Program-made: the position numbers and the translations under genes
In this document: positions 9,114-17,059 of the stretch, piece by piece
Layout of the letters: each line of letters opens with the position of its first letter
Position numbering within the stretch: the stretch's first letter is position 1
Notes under the pieces: model-generated
What the model was told of the DNA's origin: nothing
What the model saw: the letters and a program-made list of their open reading frames with translations, nothing else
Databases searched by the model: none
NCBI RefSeq assembly: GCF_003574735.1
Contig: NZ_QORW01000003.1
Span: 310,001-374,000 of the forward strand
Reading direction: 5' to 3'
DNA from: Dongia deserti
Lineage (GTDB): Bacteria; Pseudomonadota; Alphaproteobacteria; Dongiales; Dongiaceae
Length of the DNA stretch: 64,000 nucleotides

Positions 9114-9494
9114 TCACGTCATCAAACTTTCCAGCAGCGTCGTTAGCTCCTGCCTCCTGAAAGGTTTTGATAGCGTGCCTGCAATCTGAAGTCCGCGGGT
9201 CTTGCCGATAACGGCGCTCATCTGAATATAGGATGGATGGGAACCGCTCATGACCACGATCTTGCCTGGATACGACCGCGCGGCCAAGGCGGCGATCAGT
9301 TCAACCCCATCTCGATCCGGCATCGTAATGTCCAGGCAAATAATTGTCGGATCAAGCTGCGACAAAGCCGTTTCGAACTCTTCCGAGGCGTGGATGGCGG
9401 CGACCTCAAAGCCGAGCTCTCGCGCGACCGTTTCGATCACACGGGCGACGCTCGGCTCATCATCGACAATCAGCAGACGATTGCGTACCGCCAT
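9114..9494 (-). CDS. Single-domain response regulator
   Basis: A 126-residue stand-alone receiver (CheY/DivK-like) with no output domain. Visible motifs: LLIVDDEPSVARVI (acidic pocket), phospho-acceptor Asp in IICLDITMPDRDG, VVMSGS (conserved Ser/Thr position), and the Lys in GTLSKPF. The ATG at 9494 with an AGGACA ribosome site 5 bases upstream is chosen. The reading frame is open for 78 further codons upstream, but that part has no receiver similarity. No cognate kinase is adjacent; the two sensor proteins in this window are candidates, as are kinases elsewhere. Such proteins act by protein-protein contact or as phosphorelay intermediates. Confidence 0.88.
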   Translation of the reverse strand: MAVRNRLLIVDDEPSVARVIETVARELGFEVAAIHASEEFETALSQLDPTIICLDITMPDRDGVELIAALAARSYPGKIVVMSGSHPSYIQMSAVIGKTRGLQIAGTLSKPFRRQELTTLLESLMT

Positions 9495-10177
9495 GTCTTG
9501 TCCTGATTGGTACCACAAGCAACCAAAGATAGACGGTCCGATTCCAGTTGAAAAGATGGCCAAAACCTCACTGTGCCTCGTGATTGGAACGGAACAGACC
9601 ATCACCAGCGCATACCACGGGTCTTCCGAGAGAGTGCGAACACGCGGTCCTTCGCCAGGAAAGCGGAAAGCATAAAGGGGATCAGAGTCCTTCGCCGCAC
9701 AACGAGGTCGCCGGCGCTCTCGATGCACGGTTCACCTCAGCAAGTAATACCGTCAGGATACAGAACTACCTTCGCCAGCATCCCAACACTCCGAAGCCTC
9801 GATCGCCCAAGATGCCGGACTGAAAATACCGTCAATTCCCTCGCTTTCGCCGATGTACGCGCCACTGTCCCATTGATCACCGGCGGGCCCGTTACCTTCG
9901 CCTGATGGTCGTCGCTTCAATGATGTGATTTACATCATGTTGACGCAGCCCGCGAAGTTCCACAACCGCACGGCTCGCTCGGTATCAAGCCCCGCTCGCG
10001 CGCGGGCAATGGAAAACCAGCGCCCTCTTTGTCCGCTACGCATCAACTCGGACGCCCGTCTTCGCCGATAAATAAGGCAGCTCAGTGCCAGTCTGGTCTG
10101 ATACATGAGGCTGAAGCCAGTGTCCGCCCCGCGACAGCTGTTGGGCACCGGTTATCGCCGAGCATTTAGGTTTTCGC
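9495..10177. other. Intergenic stretch, no gene recognised
   Basis: About 680 bp with only short frames that lack recognisable domains or credible ribosome sites. The one clear structure is the inverted repeat at 9920-9938, listed separately. Confidence 0.5.
9920..9938. promoter_or_regulatory. 7-bp inverted repeat, possible operator
   Basis: ATGATGT-GATTT-ACATCAT is a perfect 7-bp dyad with a 5-base spacer, the size and symmetry of a site for a dimeric HTH regulator (Crp/Fnr or GntR class). It is about 430 bp upstream of the response-regulator gene and 240 bp beyond the methyltransferase stop, so it is not next to any called start; its target is unknown. Confidence 0.35.
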
Positions 10178-10984
10178 TTATTTCAGCGCGGTCGCCGTCG
10201 TCATGCCCACTTGCAGGCGCATGGCGCCGTCCACCACGAACTCCTGCCACTGCGCACAGACGTCGCGCTCCAGTGCGTCGCGCTTGGCCTTGCTGGCCTG
10301 CGCCGCCATTTCGGCGATCGGCGTGCTGTCGATGTATTGCCACAGGAAATCGCTTGGCGCCGGGAGGCGAAGGGACTTGGATTTCGCCTGGACATCGACT
10401 CGCCGGAAGCCGGCGCTTCGCATGAGTTCGCTGAGTTCGTCGACATCGTGCATCGAGAACACGAGATCGCCGAACGATGCTGCTTCAGGGCCCAGGTGCC
10501 GGGCTAATGCGTCCGTCATGATCGCGAACAGGGGCGGCTTCGGCCCCGGCACGGTGACAAGGGCCCGTCCGCCATCTAAAACCCGCCGCATCTCGCGCAG
10601 CGCGGCCAGCTTGTTGGGGATGAACTGCAGTGCCATCTGGCAGAGCACGACATCGAAGGCCTCGTCAGGAAGCGGCATCGACTCCGCAGTCGCCTCGTAC
10701 CAATCGATCGAGATATCGGGCGGCGTCTGTGAGCGGGCCACCGCCAGCATGCCTGGGTTCACGTCGAGGCCGGCAACCGTGCCCGCGACGCCGACGCGCT
10801 CCGCCGCGAGCCGCGTCACGACGCCGGTGCCGCACCCCACGTCGAGCACACGCTCGCCCGGCTTAAGGCGCGCCACCTCCATCAGGTCCTCGGCCACCGA
10901 TGCGCCGATGGCAGGGACAAAGAAGCGCTGGTAGTTCTCGGCAGGATTCCCTCCAAAGGTCTTGCCATAAACTTGCTGGGTCAT
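10178..10984 (-). CDS. Class I SAM-dependent methyltransferase
   Basis: A 268-residue UbiE/Methyltransf_11-type enzyme. SAM-binding motif I is ERVLDVGCGTGVVTRLAAE, followed by AGLDVNPGML (motif II acidic residue binding the ribose), FDVVLCQMALQFI (motif IV) and LREMRRVLDGGRALV (motif V/VI). The substrate is not predictable. Two ATGs lie next to an AGGAGG: the first touches it, the second at 10984 has 6-base spacing and is chosen. It lies 122 bp downstream of a LuxR-type regulator in the same direction, which may control it. Confidence 0.88.
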   Translation of the reverse strand: MTQQVYGKTFGGNPAENYQRFFVPAIGASVAEDLMEVARLKPGERVLDVGCGTGVVTRLAAERVGVAGTVAGLDVNPGMLAVARSQTPPDISIDWYEATAESMPLPDEAFDVVLCQMALQFIPNKLAALREMRRVLDGGRALVTVPGPKPPLFAIMTDALARHLGPEAASFGDLVFSMHDVDELSELMRSAGFRRVDVQAKSKSLRLPAPSDFLWQYIDSTPIAEMAAQASKAKRDALERDVCAQWQEFVVDGAMRLQVGMTTATALK

Positions 10985-11106
10985 CGTCATCCTCCTTTTC
11001 GTCGGGAGCTCGGGCACCCTAGGAAAGGAGGGGACGCTGCGCATCGCCCGAATTCGCCACATGCTTCCGTTGGCCAATGTGGTCAAAATTGACCACATGG
11101 CGATGC

Positions 11107-12759
11107 TCAGACGAGCTTGTGCTTATGGGCGAATGCACTGGCGGCGGTTCGGGACGTGACACCAAGCTTGTCGAAGATATTGCTCAGGTGGCGGGCAACG
11201 GTGTGCTCGCTGATGCCGAGTGCGGTGGCGATTTCCCGGTTGGTTTCACCCGAGGCTACGAGGGAAAGCACCTCCCGCTCGCGGTCCGTTAATGTGCTGG
11301 ACGGACGAGCGTCCTGAATAGCCATCAGACGTTCGAGTTCGACCAGATCGGGCGCAGCCCCCAGCTGCTTGAAAACCGCATATGCGGCGTCGAAGTGCAT
11401 GCGCGCCGTCTCGTGGTCGCCGAGCCCGTGGCAGGTTCGCCCAATGAGCACCCGCACGCGCGCGGATTCGTAAGGCATATTCAGTTCTTGCCAAGTCGCC
11501 CACGCCTCGCGCAGGTGGGCGAGGGCCGCTTTCGTCTTGCCCTCCGCCATCAGGACGGCGCCGGTGCCCTGGGTGGACGCTGCCTGAAGGAATGGGGCAT
11601 CGAATGTCATAGCGATGCGCGTCAGTTCGTCGGCGGCAGCATGTGCGGTATCCATGTCGCCGGTGGCAATCAGAATTTCGACGTAGGGGGCGAGCAGCTT
11701 GGGGCGCGACGATCCGGCGCGCGGCCCCTGCAGGCTGCCGGCAGAATCCACGATGCCGCGGATCGCGGCAACGGCGGCATCGCGTTTGCCCTCGGCCAAC
11801 AGAAGCAGCGACAGGCCGGGCTGCGGTTCGCACCCGTTCCGGCCCGCCTCGCGGTACATTTGATCCGCCTGCGCAAACTCCCCACGCAGGCGGTGGAGTT
11901 CGCCCTGCTGGTAGCACGCGCGCCCCACGACAGCTTCCGACCGGTCGGCCAGATGCTCGCGGGCTTTCACCACCTCGGCGAGCGCTTCGGGCCAGTCGCC
12001 CTTCAACTGCAGAACTTCGGAGCGGTGCACCAGGCATTGGCCCCGATAGGGCACAAGATCGGGCTGGGAAGCACACCAGGCATCGAGCTGCATGGTCCAT
12101 TCACGCGAACGGCGGAGATCGAAGATGCGCTGGCAGGTCAGGATGACGGCGCAATAGATGATCCCCGTCAGCACCGGCGACACTTCCCCTGCCGTAGCCG
12201 CCACCATCGCCTCATCGAGCCGGGCGACGCCGTCCGCGATGTTGTTTGATTGGATCAGGCTCTGACCCTTGCTGAGCAGGCCCAGCGCCAGCAGGTCTGG
12301 ATCCCTGAACTGCTCGGCGAGCGCGAGTGCCTGATTGAAACTGGCATCGGCCTCTCCGGCGTTCCCCTTGCCCATCGCCAGCAGGCCGGTCACGATCAGC
12401 CCATATCCCTGCTCAGCGCACACCTTCTCGCGATCCTTGAGCAACCGCTGAGAACGGGCGAGCCATCCCGTGCTGCGCGCCATCTCGCCTGCGAGCAGCA
12501 GGCTCAAGCTGAGCCAGAACCCCAATCGGGCGGCGCGCTCCACATCTCCCTGGTCGACGAGTTGGTGGTGCGCACGCATCCACATGGTGGTTGCCTGCGC
12601 CTCCTTACCAACGAGCCACGCCGCCGTCGCGAACCGTTCGAGATCGGCGGGTTCGAGGGGCAGCTCGCGATCCGCTGCGGCGAATTGCGCGTACGCCTCC
12701 CTCCATTTCCGGCGGGCGAACGCCTCGCGCCCCTGAATAATCGCGGAGGGCCTTGCCAT
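11107..12759 (-). CDS. LuxR-family transcriptional regulator with TPR-rich sensor region
   Basis: A 550-residue DNA-binding regulator. The C-terminal 60 residues form a LuxR/GerE helix-turn-helix: [40 protein letters not shown], then [15 protein letters not shown]. The preceding 480 residues are alpha-helical and rich in TPR-like repeats ([20 protein letters not shown] and [17 protein letters not shown]), without a receiver or Walker A motif, so it is neither a response regulator nor a typical LAL/MalT ATPase. The start [14 protein letters not shown] at 12759 is chosen because helical TPR sequence begins there; the frame is open for 57 more codons upstream. It precedes the methyltransferase gene in the same direction. 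Confidence 0.85.
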   Translation of the reverse strand: MARPSAIIQGREAFARRKWREAYAQFAAADRELPLEPADLERFATAAWLVGKEAQATTMWMRAHHQLVDQGDVERAARLGFWLSLSLLLAGEMARSTGWLARSQRLLKDREKVCAEQGYGLIVTGLLAMGKGNAGEADASFNQALALAEQFRDPDLLALGLLSKGQSLIQSNNIADGVARLDEAMVAATAGEVSPVLTGIIYCAVILTCQRIFDLRRSREWTMQLDAWCASQPDLVPYRGQCLVHRSEVLQLKGDWPEALAEVVKAREHLADRSEAVVGRACYQQGELHRLRGEFAQADQMYREAGRNGCEPQPGLSLLLLAEGKRDAAVAAIRGIVDSAGSLQGPRAGSSRPKLLAPYVEILIATGDMDTAHAAADELTRIAMTFDAPFLQAASTQGTGAVLMAEGKTKAALAHLREAWATWQELNMPYESARVRVLIGRTCHGLGDHETARMHFDAAYAVFKQLGAAPDLVELERLMAIQDARPSSTLTDREREVLSLVASGETNREIATALGISEHTVARHLSNIFDKLGVTSRTAASAFAHKHKLV

Positions 12760-13045
12760 GGCTCTATTTAACACAATCTGCCGTCCATGGTACGTCGAGA
12801 TCAGGCAGTCTTTGCTCGACCGGGTGGCAAGCGGAATCAGCGGCCGCTTCTGGCGCTTCCCCGGACAAGTCCAACATTCCCGCTGAACGGCCATGATGCC
12901 TCCGTCCCGCCCATCGTCGTGCGCCCCCACGACCGCCTCAGGTCAGAGTGAGACCAGCAATCACAGTTACGTTAGATCGGCTTTACTTTCGAATGCGACC
13001 TCTCCCGGCGCCACCATTCCGGCTATCTCCTAGGATCCCTCTTAA
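12760..13045. other. Upstream region of the LuxR-type regulator
   Basis: Nearly 290 bp between the regulator start and a divergent small reading frame. It presumably holds the promoter of the regulator gene; no clear -35/-10 pair or repeat was recognised. Confidence 0.35.
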
Positions 13046-13591
13046 ATGAAACTTTCGCTCGACAAGGCGGAGAGCACCCTTGTCCGCCAGCTCATCCTGG
13101 GCGGCACGCCCCATGAGGAGGTCGTCCGGCAGAGCGGAGTCTCGAGCGGCACGGTCAGCAAGATCCGTCAGCAGCTCAAGGCGAACGTGATGCTCTTGCG
13201 CAACACAGAGGGCCAGATGTGCGTGCCCACTGCGTGCCCATACCAGAACATCGCGCCAACAAAAGCGCAGGTGAGCGAAGAACGCGATTCTTGTTGCAAA
13301 GATTGGTGGGCGCGGCAGGACTCGAACCTGCGACAACACCGTTATGAGCCTTTCTCTTTGGCGCCCTTATCCGCCGAGGAACAGCCGGCCCACCTCGGCA
13401 TCTGCGGCAAGCTCACCCCCTCTGCCGGCGCGAGCGAGCTGGCCGGAGACAAGGACGTAGCCGATGTCGGCGAATTCCAGCCCCTTCTTCGCATTCTGCT
13501 CCACCATGAGGATGGTCTTGCCATCGCGTCGCTGCAGCTCGTTCATGATCTCGAACACCATGTCGATGAAGCGTGGCTCCAGTCCAAGTGA
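13046..13591 (+). CDS. Small helix-turn-helix reading frame, 3' part doubtful
   Basis: Residues 1-45 look like a compact helix-turn-helix: TLVRQLILGGTPHEEVVRQS and GVSSGTVSKIRQQL. The remainder is suspect, because the frame reads antisense through the tRNA-Met fragment (giving the familiar spurious peptide WWARQDSNLRQ) and then 225 bp antisense into livF. A true gene may therefore be only the first 60-80 codons, with its original 3' end lost at the junction with the tRNA scar. A weak AGGA lies about a dozen bases upstream of the ATG. It could be a phage- or element-derived regulator, or no gene at all. Confidence 0.35.
   Translation: MKLSLDKAESTLVRQLILGGTPHEEVVRQSGVSSGTVSKIRQQLKANVMLLRNTEGQMCVPTACPYQNIAPTKAQVSEERDSCCKDWWARQDSNLRQHRYEPFSLAPLSAEEQPAHLGICGKLTPSAGASELAGDKDVADVGEFQPLLRILLHHEDGLAIASLQLVHDLEHHVDEAWLQSK
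13304..13350 (-). pseudogene. 3' half of a tRNA-Met gene (likely attachment-site remnant)
   Basis: Reading the minus strand from 13350, GGCTCATAACGG carries a CAT anticodon loop, followed by a variable region, a T-arm (GCAGG-TTCGAGT-CCTGC), a 7-base acceptor 3' strand, discriminator A and an encoded CCA ending at 13304. This matches my recollection of the 3' half of alphaproteobacterial elongator tRNA-Met. The 5' half is missing: only 16 bases separate the fragment from the livF stop, and no D-arm exists. tRNA 3' halves of this extent are typical of the distal end of an integrated element, where the crossover lies between anticodon loop and 3' end. Confidence 0.72.
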
Positions 13592-14263
13592 GGGTTCATC
13601 GATCAGGAGCACTTGCGGGTCCATAACGAGGGCACGCGAGATCTCCAAAAGACGCCGTTCACCGCCTGAGAGGACACGGGCCGGTAGATGTCGCCGCTCC
13701 GCCAGTCGCGGATACTTCTCGAGGATCCGCTCGGCCGCCGCTTTGGCCTGTTTCGGCGAGTCCATGAGATAGCCGCCCATCCAGAGATTCTCCTCCACGG
13801 TCATGTCGGCGAAAACGGAGTTGTCTTGCAGTACATAGGCGATGCCGCCGTGCTTGAGCTTGTCGTTGGGCTTGAGTCGGGTCACATCACGCCCCCCGAT
13901 CTGCACCGTACCAGAATAGATATTGGTAAAGCCGAAGATGGTATGGAGCACGGTCGACTTACCGGCTCCGTTCGGCCCGATTAGACAAAGCGACTGGGCC
14001 CTCCCCACCCTGAGCGAGAAGTCATGCAGGATCTCCATCGGTCCGTAGCCGGCACGCAGGCCGTCGAGGGCGAGGACAACATCGCCACCGGCCAGCTGGT
14101 CGAGGACATCGATCGACGGAGCGTCAGCAACGAGCCGCTCGGCTTCACGCGCAACGTCAGTTACGGAGAGCACTATATCTACCGGCTCGGAAGCACGTCC
14201 CGAACAACCTTGGCGCGCCCGCTCGGTTGGCAGGTTTTTCGGTTGCCGCTTCCGTTCCGCCAT
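13367..14263 (-). CDS. livF: Branched-chain-type ABC transporter ATP-binding protein LivF
   Basis: One of two ATPases driving the first Liv-type importer. Walker A GPNGAGKST, Q-loop VLQDNSVF, signature VLSGGERR, Walker B VLLIDEPSLGL and H-loop-region MVEQN are all visible. At 298 residues it is about 55 longer than typical LivF; the extra N-terminus (MAERKRQPKNLPTERARQ and onward to about residue 62) has no recognised domain, and translation could begin further in. Its ATG directly follows the livG TGA. It is the last gene of the operon, and the tRNA-Met fragment begins 16 bases after its stop. Confidence 0.92.
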   Translation of the reverse strand: MAERKRQPKNLPTERARQGCSGRASEPVDIVLSVTDVAREAERLVADAPSIDVLDQLAGGDVVLALDGLRAGYGPMEILHDFSLRVGRAQSLCLIGPNGAGKSTVLHTIFGFTNIYSGTVQIGGRDVTRLKPNDKLKHGGIAYVLQDNSVFADMTVEENLWMGGYLMDSPKQAKAAAERILEKYPRLAERRHLPARVLSGGERRLLEISRALVMDPQVLLIDEPSLGLEPRFIDMVFEIMNELQRRDGKTILMVEQNAKKGLEFADIGYVLVSGQLARAGRGGELAADAEVGRLFLGG

Positions 14264-15007
14264 TCAGTGCGATCCCAGGTAGGCGTCGACCACGCGCTGG
14301 TCGTTGCGGACCTCGTCCGGTCGACCCTGGGCCAGGAGCTCGCCATGCGCCAGGCAATAGATGTACTCGGCCAGGTTCATGATCACGCGCATATTGTGCT
14401 CGATCACGAATAGCGTGATACCGAACTCCTCGTTGGCCCGCTTCAGACGGTCGATCACTCCGTTGATGAGCGTTGGGTTGATGCCGGCCGTCGGCTCGTC
14501 GAGCATCAGCATTTTCGGCTCGTTCATGAGCGCCATGGCGAATTCCAGCAGCTTTTGCTGGCCGAAGGAGAGCGAGCCGGCCTGCAGATGGCGCTTGGGG
14601 TGGAGCCCGACGAACTCGAGCAATTCCTCGGCACGCTTCTCGCGCAGAGGATTCCGCGCCCGGAACAGATCGAACAGGCTGCTCCCTCTTTGAGAGGAGG
14701 AGATCAACATGTTTTCGACACAGGTCATGCGGCCGTAGATCCGCGTCTGCTGGAAGGTGCGGATGAGGCCGAGGCGCGCAACGTCGGCGGCCCGAAGATG
14801 GGATATCTCGCGTCCCTCGAAACGGATGACTCCTTCGTCGATCGGATGAGTGCCGACGATTGAGGAGAACAGGGTTGTCTTTCCCGATCCGTTGGGGCCA
14901 ATCAGCCCGACAATCCGGCCTTCCTCCACCGAGAGACTGATGGAGCGGTTGGCCCGGACACCTCCGTAGGACTTCGACACGCGCTCGACTTCCAGCATGG
15001 CGTTCAT
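14264..15007 (-). CDS. livG: Branched-chain-type ABC transporter ATP-binding protein LivG
   Basis: Second ATPase of the importer, 247 residues, normal length. Walker A GPNGSGKTT, signature SLSFGQQKLLEFA (a conservative variant of LSGGQ common in LivG), Walker B MLMLDEPTAGI and switch His in FVIEHNMRV. LivG proteins carry the extra insert after the Q-loop seen here (ENMLISSSQRGSSLFDLF). The ATG overlaps the livM stop as ATGA; the stop abuts the livF start. Confidence 0.94.
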   Translation of the reverse strand: MNAMLEVERVSKSYGGVRANRSISLSVEEGRIVGLIGPNGSGKTTLFSSIVGTHPIDEGVIRFEGREISHLRAADVARLGLIRTFQQTRIYGRMTCVENMLISSSQRGSSLFDLFRARNPLREKRAEELLEFVGLHPKRHLQAGSLSFGQQKLLEFAMALMNEPKMLMLDEPTAGINPTLINGVIDRLKRANEEFGITLFVIEHNMRVIMNLAEYIYCLAHGELLAQGRPDEVRNDQRVVDAYLGSH

Positions 15008-16071
15008 CGAGCCTTCGTCTCCTCAACCGCGTCCATGTCCTTCACACCCTCCACGCGGTGACCGAACCAGGCCGGAAAGCGCTCGCGCAGGAAGCCCATG
15101 ATGCCCTGCGGGAAAAATACCACGATCAATACGATCAGGAGGCCGAGTGCCACGCGCTGCCACCCAAGGAGATAGGTCCAGCTTGCCTCCTTGAATACCT
15201 GGAACAGTATGGCGCCGATGACCGGCCCCCACAGCGTGCCCTTGCCGCCAAGCACGGCCATCAGGACCATCCACACGCCGAAAGTGGCGCCGGCGAAGGC
15301 CGTGTCGATCGGATCGATGAAGCGTTTGAGATTGCCGAGAATTCCCCCGGCGATGCCAAGGAAGAATGCCGCGATGACCCACGCCGTCGTCTTGATCTGC
15401 GTGGTCCGCAGTCCCATCGCTTCGGCCTTGTCCTCGTTATCGCGTATGGCGTTGATGGCAAATCGGAAACGCGTCGTATAGAGCCAACGCAGGCCGAGAA
15501 ACGTGACGATGGCGAGCGCAAATGCGAGGTAGTAGTAGAAGCGCGACAGGTCGCCTATGGCGCCTGGCGGGTTGGGCGGTACCATGCCGGATCCCGCGCC
15601 GATCCATTCCCAACCGTTGGCGAGCTCGCCTGCGGCAACGCCAAGGCCCAGCGTGCAGATCGCAAAGTAGTGTCCGCGCATTCCGAGGACGAGGGAGCCG
15701 AGAAAGGCGGCCGTGAGTGCGGCAAGGACGGCGCCGACCGGCAGGCCGATTGCCAGTCCTTCGAAGTACTGCCTGGGGTCGAACGTGAAGATCGTCGCCC
15801 CGCCGCCACGCGCGTCATTGTAGGCAGAGACTTGGTAAAACAGGCCGACCTGCGTGACCACGCAGGCATACATGCCGACACCGAGGAACACGACATTGCC
15901 GAAGGAGTTGTAGCCCATCTGGCCGCCGACCAGGTCCCAGGTCAGTGCGAAGACGATGAACAGCCAGAGCTCAGCCATCTGCGACTGCCAGGCGGGAAAG
16001 ACAAGCGGCGCAGCAATGCCAATCGCCAGGATCGCGAGATGACCGAGAAGAGGTCGGCGCGACTTGCTCAC
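15004..16071 (-). CDS. livM: Branched-chain-type ABC transporter permease LivM
   Basis: Inner-membrane permease, 355 residues, with about ten hydrophobic segments; LivM hallmarks include NSFGNVVFLGVGMY and a C-terminal VLIVVFFPQGIMGFLRERF. GTG at 16071, which overlaps the livH stop (GTGA) and has an AGAGAGGA ribosome site, is preferred to an upstream ATG that would extend 88 residues antisense-like sequence deep into livH. It forms the membrane channel with LivH. Confidence 0.92.
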   Translation of the reverse strand: MSKSRRPLLGHLAILAIGIAAPLVFPAWQSQMAELWLFIVFALTWDLVGGQMGYNSFGNVVFLGVGMYACVVTQVGLFYQVSAYNDARGGGATIFTFDPRQYFEGLAIGLPVGAVLAALTAAFLGSLVLGMRGHYFAICTLGLGVAAGELANGWEWIGAGSGMVPPNPPGAIGDLSRFYYYLAFALAIVTFLGLRWLYTTRFRFAINAIRDNEDKAEAMGLRTTQIKTTAWVIAAFFLGIAGGILGNLKRFIDPIDTAFAGATFGVWMVLMAVLGGKGTLWGPVIGAILFQVFKEASWTYLLGWQRVALGLLIVLIVVFFPQGIMGFLRERFPAWFGHRVEGVKDMDAVEETKAR

Positions 16072-16970
16072 TTCAAGTATCCTCTCTTGCGCGCGAGCCG
16101 CCTGTTGCGCCACACGAGCACGACAACAAGGAGCAGGAAGACGAAGGCGAGCTGGTACTGCGTGCCGAACACGAAGCCTGCGACGTTTTCCGCCGCCCCA
16201 AGGCCCAGCCCGGCCGCTATGACGCCGGCCAGATTGCCGAGCCCGGCGACGACGACGATCATGAAGGATCGAATCGTGTAGGGCAGGCCGATATAGGGAT
16301 GGACCGTATAGGCCATCGCCACCAGGGCGCCGCAAGCACCGCAGATCGCTGCGTTGAGCCCGTAGGTCGCGGCATAAACGCGATCGGTGTCGATTCCGAG
16401 CACCCGTGCAGCGCGCGGATGCTGCGCAGTCGCCCGGATCGCCTGGCCGAGCCTAGAGCGCTTCAAGAACACGACCAGCGTCGAGCCGAGCACGGCAGCG
16501 AGTGCGAAGGCCAGAAGCTTGACCTGGGCAAGCGACACCATGCCGTTCATCAGGAAAACCGTGCCGAGCCCGGCGTCGGCGATCCGCACATTGCCGCCGA
16601 ATATCGTGTTCATCAGCTGCTGCAGCACGATCGATATGCCGAAGGTCGCGAGTATCGAGGTGAACAGATCCCGGTCGACGATCCGGAAAATCACCGTGCG
16701 GTATAGAGCCCAGCCGATTGCGTAGAGCAACAATGCGGCTACCGGCACCGCGATGAGCGGGTGTATCCCGTATGCCGCCATGACGACGGCGACATAGCCA
16801 CCCAGGATCACGAACTCGCCTTGGGCAATGTTGATGATGTTCATAACGCCCCAGACGAGCGCCATACCATAGGCTGCCAGCGCGAAGATGGCGCCGAGCA
16901 GGAGCCCGTTGAGCACGAGATCCAGCGTGATGACCGGTGCTTGGACGAGGATTTCGATGTTGTCCAGCAC
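16068..16970 (-). CDS. livH: Branched-chain-type ABC transporter permease LivH
   Basis: Inner-membrane permease of 300 residues with about eight transmembrane segments. The LivH signature MNIINIAQGEFVILGGYVAV is near residue 40 and VVVAGLGNLAGVIAAGLGLG near residue 230. It is separated from the binding-protein gene by 89 bp containing a strong hairpin, an arrangement that commonly lets the binding protein be made in excess over the membrane parts. Confidence 0.93.
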   Translation of the reverse strand: MLDNIEILVQAPVITLDLVLNGLLLGAIFALAAYGMALVWGVMNIINIAQGEFVILGGYVAVVMAAYGIHPLIAVPVAALLLYAIGWALYRTVIFRIVDRDLFTSILATFGISIVLQQLMNTIFGGNVRIADAGLGTVFLMNGMVSLAQVKLLAFALAAVLGSTLVVFLKRSRLGQAIRATAQHPRAARVLGIDTDRVYAATYGLNAAICGACGALVAMAYTVHPYIGLPYTIRSFMIVVVAGLGNLAGVIAAGLGLGAAENVAGFVFGTQYQLAFVFLLLVVVLVWRNRRLARKRGYLK

Positions 16971-17018
16971 GATCCGGGACTGCTTTTCAGATCGTCATCG
17001 CGATGATGGAGCGGATGC

Positions 17019-17043
17019 GGGCGGGTCGGTCACCGACCCGCCC
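17019..17043 (-). terminator. 11-bp perfect hairpin between binding-protein gene and livH
   Basis: GGGCGGGTCGG and its exact complement flank a 3-base loop. It lies 17 bp after the binding-protein stop in the transcription direction. There is no T-run, so partial termination or 3'-end protection of the upstream mRNA is more likely than full termination; either would raise binding-protein output relative to LivHMGF. Confidence 0.6.
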
Positions 17044-17059
17044 AAATCTGCACGACCCA

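Noticed and set aside
13304-13382. Complete but D-arm-less tRNA
   Set aside because: GGGCGC just after the livF stop can pair with GCGCCC of the acceptor strand, but the anticodon stem cannot form, so a 3' fragment is the better reading.
15058-16281. 407-codon plus-strand open frame
   Set aside because: Antisense to livM; very charged, no recognisable domain.
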